In this document: positions 27,382 to 34,193 of the stretch, piece by piece
Layout: each line of letters begins with the position of its first letter
How positions within the stretch are numbered: the stretch's first letter is position 1
Source: DASZUK01 sp963844575
Lineage (GTDB): Bacteria > Actinomycetota > Acidimicrobiia > Acidimicrobiales > RAAP-2
Direction of reading: 5' to 3'
Assembly (NCBI GenBank): GCA_963844575.1
Contig: CAWJOU010000005.1
Location: 2,852,001-2,916,000, forward strand
DNA: 64,000 nucleotides
Notes under the pieces: generated by a model
Databases searched by the model: none
Seen by the model: the letters and a program-made list of their open reading frames with translations, nothing else
What the model was told of the DNA's origin: nothing
Program-made: the position numbers and the translations under genes

Positions 27382-28548
27382 CTACTCCTCCCGGCGACGC
27401 CGGAGGTAGTCGTCGAAGCCCGGAACCGAGAACTCGAGCTCGCCGTGGGTCGGGGCGTGGATCACGCCGGCCCGGATTAGAGAGTCCCGCGTGGGCGAGA
27501 CCTGGCTCAACCCACGCCCCAGTTCTTTAGCCACGTCCCCCGACCGAACACGCGGTCCCGACCCCGGAATCTCGTCGAGCAGATCGACCATCGCGTTCAC
27601 GTACTGCAGCTGGGTCGGACGCAGCTGCTCATACCGGGACTCGTACATGCCCCGCTCGATCTGGCGGTCGGCGACCGGCTTCCCACCGGCCACGTGCGCT
27701 GCCGTGATCCGGCGAACCACCTGTGGTGCGGTTGCGAACTCCCAAGTCTCGGAGGCGTACAGCTGGAGAAAGTACGGGTAACCATCAGCAAGAGCTACCA
27801 CCTCTTCCAGAGCGTCTTCATCCCATTCGACGTTCTCTTGTACGGCTGGATCGACCACTGCCCGACGAGCGTCTTTGTTGACCAGGAAGTCGGTCGGCTC
27901 GTATCGGAATCGCTCCGTCGACGTGGTGACTTTGGCGATGTACGAAGGCAGGTAAGGCAGCCCACCGCCAATGAAGCCCAGGGCCACCCGATCTCGGAGG
28001 TCGAGGATGATCTGCACCAAATCGCCGAGGGCCTGCTTACTGAGCGCCTGGAGCTCGTCGACGATTAGGGCGAGCCCGACGCCGTCGTCGCCGGCGGCCG
28101 AGGCCAACTCCTCAAGGATGTCGGCAAAGAGGGTGTAGCCGCCCGCTCCGTCACCGGCACCGACCGTGACGCCGGAACCGAGAACGTCGATGCCGCCCCC
28201 GCTCTTCCGGAGCCGGGCCAAGGCTTTTCTCGTTCGGGTGCCAAGTGGAGCGTCGGCGGTGATGCGCCGAGCCACTTCGCCGAAGGCCCGGTCGGTGCCG
28301 ACTCCTCGACGGATCATCACGTAGGGAGCGACCCAGCCCTTGGCGGCCGACTGCTCGGCGATCTCCTTCAACAGGACGGTCTTGCCAACGCCGCGCAGAC
28401 CGGTGAACACCAGACAATTGGCCGTATATTGGGCCTCGAGCTGCGTTCGTACGACCCCTGCCAGTGCAAGTTGGTCGGCCCGCCCGACCAGTACCCGGGG
28501 CCGGTCGCCAGCGCCCGGCGTATAGGGGTTGGGCTGTAATTCGGTCAT
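27382..28548 (-). CDS. AAA ATPase with C-terminal winged-helix (archaeal-ATPase/Orc1-like)
   Basis: 388 residues. Walker A GLRGVGKTVLL, Walker B LALIVDELQALS, a sensor-like region LGFIGGGLPYLPSYI, and a lid with LADGYPYFLQLYASETWEFA. The last 90 residues look like a winged helix (YVNAMVDLLDEI...GDVAKELGRGLSQVSPTRDSLIRAGVI), as in ATPases of mobile elements and phages. Function unknown. It sits at the edge of the accessory island. The region upstream of its ATG has palindromes that could be its own operator. Confidence 0.85.
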   Translation of the reverse strand: MTELQPNPYTPGAGDRPRVLVGRADQLALAGVVRTQLEAQYTANCLVFTGLRGVGKTVLLKEIAEQSAAKGWVAPYVMIRRGVGTDRAFGEVARRITADAPLGTRTRKALARLRKSGGGIDVLGSGVTVGAGDGAGGYTLFADILEELASAAGDDGVGLALIVDELQALSKQALGDLVQIILDLRDRVALGFIGGGLPYLPSYIAKVTTSTERFRYEPTDFLVNKDARRAVVDPAVQENVEWDEDALEEVVALADGYPYFLQLYASETWEFATAPQVVRRITAAHVAGGKPVADRQIERGMYESRYEQLRPTQLQYVNAMVDLLDEIPGSGPRVRSGDVAKELGRGLSQVSPTRDSLIRAGVIHAPTHGELEFSVPGFDDYLRRRREE

Positions 28549-28550
28549 GA

Positions 28551-28591
28551 CGTATAGTATACGCCTTCCCCTATAGTTCGGTTCCTATAGG
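28551..28591. promoter_or_regulatory. Three AT-rich palindromes upstream of the AAA ATPase
   Basis: Directly upstream of the ATPase start (28548): CGTATAGTATACG (13-bp palindrome, 28551-28563), CTATAG (28571-28576) and CCTATAGG (28584-28591). All centre on TATA in a GC-rich context. They may be promoter -10 elements, binding sites of the protein's own winged helix, or both. Confidence 0.4.
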
Positions 28592-28862
28592 CGCAACCGT
28601 CAGAGCGTCGTCTCGACATCGACAATCTGCAACTACTGAGCGGGAAGCCGTCCATGTCCCCAGCGATCGCCGTCGGTCCGTCGGGTAGGAGCGGTGTCAC
28701 CGATCCCCAAACCATTGCCAGGAGAACGCCAGCCGCGAAACGCTGACGTGGCTTATAATGCTACTCTTACGGAGCAAACTGATGCCTCTACTGACCTTCG
28801 CCCGAGTGACCTGCAACAGGTATCGATTGTCGGGAACGCGGAGACCAGAAGAGGATCGGAAA
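28592..28862. other. Gene-poor spacer with one -10-like box
   Basis: 271 bp between the ATPase operator region and the broken XRE gene. The only feature I see is a consensus TATAAT at 28754-28759, about 104 bp before the GTG at 28863; no matching -35 at the right distance. Confidence 0.35.
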
Positions 28863-29168
28863 GTGATCACCAACGACGCTCAACTCCGAGCAGCCAAGGC
28901 GCATCTGACCAAGTTCGAGGAAGCCCTCGCTAACCTCGAATCCGCTGGAGCCGATGCAGCCGCTGCGAAGCTCCACGCTCTTGAACTCGACGCGCTTCGT
29001 TCGCAGGCAGCCGATCTCCGTGCCGAGGTTGGCGAATGCGAGCACCTCCAAAGTGGCCGAGGTTGGCGAATGCGAGCACCTCCAAAGTGGAGGATCCGCA
29101 ACCTCCGAGACCACTTCCCTACCGGAGTTCGCCACCGCCATCGGCGAAGGGCCCGGCATTGTCGGTAG
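28863..29168 (+). pseudogene. XRE-type antitoxin-like gene, truncated by tandem duplication
   Basis: GTG 28863 (AGAGGA upstream) opens MITNDAQLRAAKAHLTKFEE...ALELDALRSQAADLRAEVGECEHLQSG, which matches the helical N-terminal segment of HigA-like XRE regulators (usual form MITNExQYRITKAQ...L...DLRAEVxEYExLRSG). The HTH that should follow is absent. Exactly at AEVGECEHLQSG the DNA is duplicated (34 bp, not a multiple of three), so the frame shifts and runs into unrelated sequence. It is therefore a dead copy. No toxin gene is seen beside it. Confidence 0.65.
29022..29089. repeat. 34-bp perfect tandem duplication
   Basis: Two adjacent identical 34-bp units (29022-29055, 29056-29089), each beginning GCCGAGGTTGGCG and ending CCAAAGTG. 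34 = 3n+1, so the copy frameshifts the XRE-like gene. Confidence 0.9.
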
Positions 29169-29350
29169 CGGGGTTGCGTTCGCTACCCGAAGGTCACGCC
29201 GTCCTCTTCCATCGTCGGGCGCTGCCGGTAGAGGTGGTGACGACGCCGTGGTGGCAAGCCAAATTCCTGAGGGATGAGATTGGTACCGGCCGAACCCATC
29301 CCGGGATTTGAAAGAACGTCTCCACCATTTATTAACAATTGGACGACAGT
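29152..29350 (+). pseudogene. TraG/VirD4-like C-terminal fragment, copy 2
   Basis: About 200 bp nearly identical to 32205-32403. In the matching frame it reads ALSVAGLRSLPEGHAV...TTPWWQAKFLRDE...GRTHPGI, the C-terminal end of a TraG/VirD4-type coupling protein. Only this tail remains here and it has no start. The copies share sequence through the ...TTGGACGACAGT end and then diverge. Confidence 0.7.
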
Positions 29351-29421
29351 GCTCCATGCCGGCCGCCAAGAACCGATTCCGAGTGGACACCCTTCCCCCG
29401 GGTTCCTGAGATTTGAGCCAG

Positions 29422-30012
29422 TTAATTCTTTAGCCGTTGTCGCAGTGTATTGAGTGAGGCTTTGCTAATAGCTACCCATCCGACATGTGGGGCGTCCAGC
29501 GCTCTACAGCCGCCGAAATCCGCTGTACTTTCCATGCCATATATTCCGGGACCATAGAGTTCATCCATCCTAATTATTGGGTCCGAAGGTGATGACACTA
29601 CCAGCCCAAAACTACACATCCCAGCCACCGGTTGACTTACCGTAATGACATGATTTCCGGAAGCATCCACTCCGACCATAGTACGCGATCCGGTCGAAAC
29701 AGTTACCGGTATTGTATTTGCAACCCAATGGTAGTTCGGCTGACTTTCGTTGAGGGTTGTAAGCGTAAGGGACTCGTACGAGAGTTTCTGATTTAGAGCC
29801 ACGGTTGCCGCCGAATCGGCGGCAAGAGCCCCAGAGTCCACGACAAAGCTTGCGACGCTTCCTCCCACTGCCTGCCCAAGGCTTCGCGACGCAGCCCGAT
29901 AACCGAGCCAACCAAGTATGGCGGCCATCAGTAGCGCCAGCACGACCAGCGCCAAGACTGCCGAGTGCTGACGTCTCCTGCCACCATTCGGCGCCATTGA
30001 TACGGAACTCAC
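29422..30012 (-). CDS. Hypothetical membrane-anchored protein; candidate immunity to Rhs orphan A
   Basis: 196 residues: basic N-terminus (NGGRRRQHS), one transmembrane helix (about 17-37), then an extracytoplasmic domain with two Cys (MCSFGL, GGCRALD). No family recognised. Its GTG overlaps the Rhs-orphan stop (GTGA, 30009-30012), the tight coupling expected for a toxin-immunity pair. The gene is visibly lower in GC than the Rhs core. Immunity is inferred from position only; the membrane topology would suit a toxin acting at or outside the membrane. Confidence 0.6.
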   Translation of the reverse strand: MSSVSMAPNGGRRRQHSAVLALVVLALLMAAILGWLGYRAASRSLGQAVGGSVASFVVDSGALAADSAATVALNQKLSYESLTLTTLNESQPNYHWVANTIPVTVSTGSRTMVGVDASGNHVITVSQPVAGMCSFGLVVSSPSDPIIRMDELYGPGIYGMESTADFGGCRALDAPHVGWVAISKASLNTLRQRLKN

Positions 30013-31760
30013 AACGGAGCCTTTCCGTAGCTCTCAAGGAGCGAGTTCGTCCAGTTTACGATGGACAAGGGATTTGAATAGCTGACGCTGCTGATTCCCG
30101 ACGCCTGCGCCGTTGCGACAGTTGACATTCCAAAGTTGTAGCTGGTACTAATACCAAATTTTACCTGAATGGTCTGCGTGTAGCCGATCCCTACAGCTGT
30201 AAATTGACCGAGGTTCAACTGAATGTCAAGTGACTTCTGTTGAGCCCAGAAACCGGAACCTTCGGCATAGTAGTCCGTCTGAACTTGAGCGTAATTGATG
30301 CTCTCAAGTGTTCCACCAATATCTGAAACTGCCTTCCCAATGGTATTGCTCGTATAGGCACCATATACCAGGTCCCAAAGTGGGCCTGACTTTATATCAT
30401 AATCCCATGATCCTTGTGTCGTAGATGTATCCATTGGGATACCCCTGGAAGTGAATCCGCTTTCTGTAAAAGTGGGCCCACCGATGTACCCGAGCCCGAT
30501 AACGAATTGGGACCTCACATCTGATGTTACCCCTCCGGCACAGTCGTCGCCGGACGGGTCGGTGTTGTTCATCGGATCATCCCCCGCGTATTCATACGGC
30601 TCGTGCGTCGTCCCCACGTCGGGATCGATGCTGAGAAACTGCCCGGTCGTCGGGTCGTAGTAGCGGTGGAGGAGAGCCAGGAACCCGGTCACCGGGTCGG
30701 TGTAGGCCCCGGCGTACCCGATGGGGGTGGTATTGACGTTCCCGGTATGACCGACGACCGAGCCGTAGGCGTTGTAGCTCACGGTCGACACCACGTGGGT
30801 CGAGGTGATGGTGGCCACCGTCGAGCCCAACGCGTTGTGGACCAGGTAGAGCGTGCCCTTCAGTGTGGCTGTCTCGTTCTCCTGCTCGATGACCTGGCCG
30901 GTCGGGCCGTAGATGAAGTAGTGGCTGCCGTCGGCCAGGAGCTCGGGCGTCTTGGTCTCCGTGTCCCAGGTGAAGGTCTGGGACTCGTGTGTCGACGTGT
31001 TGATCGTCTCTGTCGCCTTCGTGCGTAGGCCCTCGCCGTCGTAGATGTAACTGGCGCTTGTGCCCGACGTGTGCTGGCTGACGCTCTTCAGCTCGCCTGT
31101 CTGGTAGTAGCCGTAGGTGTTGGCCGCCGACCAGCTCGACTCCTTCTCGCTCGTCCGGGCGCCGATGCTGTCGTATGTGAAGGTGGCGTCCGCTCCACTT
31201 GTCGAATGAGGTGTGGCCTTGGTGACCTGCTGGTTGGTATTGAACGTCTGGGCGGTGGCTGTGCCGTTGGCCGGGTCAACCACCTTGGTCGGGTCGCCCC
31301 CGGCGTCGTAGGTGTAGCTGCCGGTGGCCCCCGGCACCCCGGTCATGGTCGACGAGGTCAGCTGGCCCAGCGTGTCGTAGCCGTAGGTGGCGGTCGTGGT
31401 GGTCGTGCCGCCGACGGTCAGCGAGCTTGTCGACAACAGGTCGTTCGTGGTCCCGTAGGTGGCTGAGGAACGGACACCGTGTGTCGATCCTGTCATGACC
31501 AGCACGCCAGTGTGCTTGGACTCCCCGGCCACACAGAAGGTGGTCGACGGGCACGAGACGCCACCGATCGTCGCCGTGTTGCCCGTGGCGTTGAGTGTCC
31601 ATGTGGCGAGCGTAAAGCTGCCTGTCCTGCGGGTAGCGGTCGGGGTGTTCGACGTGAACGCCCTTCCTGTCTTTTCCGTCGTCACGCAGAAGGTGGCCGC
31701 GGCCTGCGAGGACCGGGGAGAACCGTTCGACGTCCCCAACTTCTTGACCAAGCGGGGCAC
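30009..31760 (-). CDS. Rhs orphan A: truncated Rhs core with distinct C-terminal domain
   Basis: 583 codons. The first 21 are antisense to a TraG fragment: Rhs homology begins only at 31696, so this gene lost its 5' part. Then one CPSTTFC repeat, YD/Rhs repeats (YGYDTLGQLTSS, YTYDAGGDPTKV) and the Rhs core (GYAGAYTDPVTGFLALLHRY, then SIDPDVG). After YEYAGDDPMNNTDPSG (about residue 390) an unrelated 190-residue tail begins (GLGYIGGPTFTESGF...LLESYGKAPL) with no recognised motif. The core is almost identical in DNA to the other two Rhs genes. It has no signal sequence and is probably silent until recombined onto the full-length gene. Overlaps a candidate immunity gene. Confidence 0.8.
   Translation of the reverse strand: MPRLVKKLGTSNGSPRSSQAAATFCVTTEKTGRAFTSNTPTATRRTGSFTLATWTLNATGNTATIGGVSCPSTTFCVAGESKHTGVLVMTGSTHGVRSSATYGTTNDLLSTSSLTVGGTTTTTATYGYDTLGQLTSSTMTGVPGATGSYTYDAGGDPTKVVDPANGTATAQTFNTNQQVTKATPHSTSGADATFTYDSIGARTSEKESSWSAANTYGYYQTGELKSVSQHTSGTSASYIYDGEGLRTKATETINTSTHESQTFTWDTETKTPELLADGSHYFIYGPTGQVIEQENETATLKGTLYLVHNALGSTVATITSTHVVSTVSYNAYGSVVGHTGNVNTTPIGYAGAYTDPVTGFLALLHRYYDPTTGQFLSIDPDVGTTHEPYEYAGDDPMNNTDPSGDDCAGGVTSDVRSQFVIGLGYIGGPTFTESGFTSRGIPMDTSTTQGSWDYDIKSGPLWDLVYGAYTSNTIGKAVSDIGGTLESINYAQVQTDYYAEGSGFWAQQKSLDIQLNLGQFTAVGIGYTQTIQVKFGISTSYNFGMSTVATAQASGISSVSYSNPLSIVNWTNSLLESYGKAPL
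30595..31696 (-). repeat. Rhs core direct repeat, copy A (1,102 bp)
   Basis: Aligns without gaps to 37696-38797 (same length). Begins in the YEYA/DPxN region and ends in a CPSTTFC repeat, where the TraG fragment starts. Only scattered single-base differences were seen. Confidence 0.9.
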
Positions 31761-32364
31761 CCTCTACGCCGTCGGTTCCGTAGACGAGCAAGAGCTGTTG
31801 GCCCCGCTCATCACGGCCATGCTGGAAGACGTCACCGCCGAAGCCCGAACCGTCGCCCGGCGGTCACCGCATGGACGGCTCCAACCCTTCCTCACCGCGG
31901 CCATCGACGAAGCCGCCACCATCGCCCCGCTCCCCTCCCTTCCCACGATGATCGCCAGCGACGGAGGCAACGGGATCACCACGATCATGGTTCTCCAGTC
32001 CCCCGCCCAGGCCCGCAAGCGCTGGGGCGCCCACGACGCGGCGGCCATGTGGGACGCCTCAACGGTGCGGCTGATCTTCGGTGGCCTGAGTGGCGCCGAA
32101 GATCTGGAAGCGATCTCACGACTGGCCGGGATGGTCGACGAACAGGTCCGATCGCACAGTCGGTCCCGCCGGGACGTCACCGACTCTCACGGGGTCCGGC
32201 AAGTCCCGGCGTTGTCGGTAGCGGGGCTGCGCTCGCTACCCGAGGGCCACGCCATCCTCCTTCATCGCCGAGCCTTGCCAGTGGAGGCCGTGACGACGCC
32301 ATGGTGGCAGACCAAGTTTCTGAGGGATGAGATCGGTACCGGCCGAACCCATCCCGGGATTTGA
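31697..32364 (+). pseudogene. TraG/VirD4-like coupling protein, 5'-truncated
   Basis: About 220 codons of the C-terminal part of a conjugative coupling ATPase (TraM-recognition type): RGTLYAVGSVDEQELLAPLI, ...FLTAAIDEAATIAPLPSLP (the Walker-B-containing segment, IDEA), GITTIMVLQSPAQARKRWG, TVRLIFGGLSGAEDLEAISR and the tail LRSLPEGHAILLHRRALPVE...TPWW. Everything upstream is missing: the frame joins at 31697 to the antisense of Rhs orphan A. Remains of a conjugative element. Confidence 0.78.
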
Positions 32365-32386
32365 AAGAACGTCTCCACCATTTACT

Positions 32387-32412
32387 AACAATTGGACGAC
32401 AGTCCAATTGTT
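32387..32412. terminator. Perfect 11-bp inverted repeat between convergent genes
   Basis: AACAATTGGAC - GACA - GTCCAATTGTT: 11-bp perfect stem, 4-base loop. It lies between the TraG remnant (rightward) and the gene ending at 32434 (leftward), so could be a bidirectional terminator. The left arm also occurs at the end of the second TraG fragment (29339-29350) without the right arm. Confidence 0.5.
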
Positions 32413-32433
32413 GAGCAGTCGCTTACCATTCGC

Positions 32434-32982
32434 TCAATCTTCGTTTTCCTCGGCATCAATGAGAGATTCAATTTCTTCCCAAAGCCACGGCTCTGCACGA
32501 CGTGAGCACAGCACCCCGAAGACTATGTGGCCTTTCGAACCATATATAAATCTCGATACCCCGTCGCCCTTTTGTGACTTGAAATGTCGCTCATATCCCA
32601 TGCTAATGCCTGAAGTCTTAAAAGGCAGCTCCAGAATCTTCTCCTCGTAGACCACTTCTGCTTTCGCTTTTGGATTTGGGATCAACACCGAATGCATTCT
32701 AGGCATTGCTTCGATAGCATCAGTCATCGATGCGTACGGAATGATCTGGATAATTGCCGCCCGTTCTTCGTCACGATTTTCAAACGATCTGGTAGCTGAT
32801 ACACTACTCCTCCTGTTGGCTCTATGTGCCTCTTGACTGTATCCACGGGTGCGCCACGCTCGCTCATCGAATACGGTCCAACCTGATCCGCCAAAATAGC
32901 TCATATCAAGAAGAAGAGACATCGATATGTCCCGTCGTTCCTTTGATACACGTCCGGCACGTATCCATTCAAAAGTACTCAA
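32434..32982 (-). CDS. Hypothetical protein (182 aa) in the Rhs cassette
   Basis: 182 residues, soluble, acidic end (LIDAEENED). TTG start has GGAG 5 bases upstream (GGAGAAGCATTG). Distinct stretches: IIPYASMTDAIEAMPRMHSV and GYERHFKSQKGDGVSRFIYG. No family recognised. It is the last of up to four small genes after Rhs orphan B, all on the same strand and visibly lower in GC than the flanks. It may be an immunity protein or cargo of a lost cassette. Confidence 0.6.
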   Translation of the reverse strand: MSTFEWIRAGRVSKERRDISMSLLLDMSYFGGSGWTVFDERAWRTRGYSQEAHRANRRSSVSATRSFENRDEERAAIIQIIPYASMTDAIEAMPRMHSVLIPNPKAKAEVVYEEKILELPFKTSGISMGYERHFKSQKGDGVSRFIYGSKGHIVFGVLCSRRAEPWLWEEIESLIDAEENED

Positions 32983-32998
32983 TGCTTCTCCAACAACA

Positions 32999-33304
32999 TT
33001 ATGGCGCCCCCGCCCAGCAGGCTGTAGCTACCTCGGGAGCACCAGCCGTACAGGTGCCTCCTCCCGCCACATATGCCAGCCACGCAAGGCCGCCCAGTCC
33101 GACGGCCGCGGCAGCCGCCGGCGACCCTGGCACATCGGGCGGGACATCACTTCCGATCTCGGCGGTAATGGTTACGCTTAGTGTGTAGCTACTGCCATCA
33201 ATCGACCCCGATCTTGACGTGGTGGCCGACAACCCATGATTCGAGACAGCTACACCACGCTGTGGTCTTCCGAGAGTAGCATCCTCAAGTCCTGTGCTGG
33301 ACAT
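32999..33304 (-). CDS. Possible small membrane protein (101 aa), weak support
   Basis: Frame with a Ser/Thr-rich N-half (TTSRSGSIDGSSYTLSVT) and a hydrophobic Ala/Gly stretch (AAAAAVGLGGLAWLAYVAGG). No good Shine-Dalgarno before the ATG (complement 33302-33304); the frame continues upstream to a TTG at 33427 that would overlap the next gene by 104 bp. It may be a real small gene, or the displaced C-terminus of the upstream gene after a frameshift. Confidence 0.35.
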   Translation of the reverse strand: MSSTGLEDATLGRPQRGVAVSNHGLSATTSRSGSIDGSSYTLSVTITAEIGSDVPPDVPGSPAAAAAVGLGGLAWLAYVAGGGTCTAGAPEVATACWAGAP

Positions 33305-33323
33305 TGACACCGAGGAATCGAGG

Positions 33324-33758
33324 CTAGTAGTAATGGCGGTTCTTATAGATCGTAACCGACGAAAACAGGTTAGTGTGCCTGAAATAAGCGGCCGCTCGCT
33401 GCTCATCGACTTGAGTAGCTTTGGCAAGAAATTTAACGATTACGCTCATCCGTCTTACGTTAGACTGCCCAATAGATACACTATACGCACACCACGAAGC
33501 CACAGTATTAGTCGGGACGCTTCTCAGAATATCTTGCTTAGTTACTCCTGAGCGGGCTAGGGCAGAAACTCCTTCAAAAATCCCATTTGGTCCGACGACC
33601 TTTGGCGAATGCGTGCCGCAGCCTTCTGATGCGGCGTAACGAGCGCCGTTCCCCATAGTCAGAGAAGATGCACCTGACCTAGTGCCGGCGAAGCTCCCTA
33701 TGAGAATGGGAAGCATGAGAGCTATGGGCGCCGCTTTAAAGTATTTATTCAGGAACAT
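33324..33758 (-). CDS. Hypothetical secreted protein (144 aa)
   Basis: Signal-like N-terminus MFLNKYFKAAPIALMLPILIG, then a small extracytoplasmic part with two Cys (SEGCGTHSP, ASWCAYSV). AGAGGT is well placed before ATG (complement 33756-33758). Codons and base composition are AT-richer than the chromosome average. No family recognised. Belongs to the gene string following Rhs orphan B. Confidence 0.55.
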   Translation of the reverse strand: MFLNKYFKAAPIALMLPILIGSFAGTRSGASSLTMGNGARYAASEGCGTHSPKVVGPNGIFEGVSALARSGVTKQDILRSVPTNTVASWCAYSVSIGQSNVRRMSVIVKFLAKATQVDEQRAAAYFRHTNLFSSVTIYKNRHYY

Positions 33759-33795
33759 GTTACCTCTAAATATGTCGATAAATCTGCGTTTTTAA

Positions 33796-34179
33796 TTATG
33801 TAGATATATTTGCGCTATGCAGCATTCTAAACAGATGCTTGAATCCCCTTTTATACGTCCAAGAAATGATCCAATATATGGGCCACGCGTAAAATCCCGG
33901 ATCAGAGTGTGCAACCACGGAGACAGTGGCACCTGCCGGTTGAGCCCTTTCGACCTTGACGGTGGTACGGAAAGGCAGCAAGACTGCCGGGGAGAACACT
34001 CCAAATATTCGGTAGGAAATGCGAGACCCGTAAAAGAACTCAAAAGAATTCCCATCCGCTGAGGATATACGTCCTCCTCTATTATTTACTTCAATCGTCA
34101 GCTTTGAATAGACCTCTTCGGGGTCCCCGCAGATGGTCCAAGAGTCCGTTTCCGTCAACGTTCCGTATAGGTCTGGCAT
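33796..34179 (-). CDS. Hypothetical protein (127 aa), candidate immunity to Rhs orphan B
   Basis: 127 residues; starts 14 bp after the Rhs-B stop. Segments FEFFYGSRISYRIFGVFSPA and a hydrophobic patch AWPIYWIISW suggest membrane association. ATG start without a strong Shine-Dalgarno, which would fit translational coupling to the Rhs gene. Lower GC. No family recognised; the immunity role is inferred from position. Confidence 0.55.
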   Translation of the reverse strand: MPDLYGTLTETDSWTICGDPEEVYSKLTIEVNNRGGRISSADGNSFEFFYGSRISYRIFGVFSPAVLLPFRTTVKVERAQPAGATVSVVAHSDPGFYAWPIYWIISWTYKRGFKHLFRMLHSANIST

Positions 34180-34193
34180 TTACATACGCTAAC

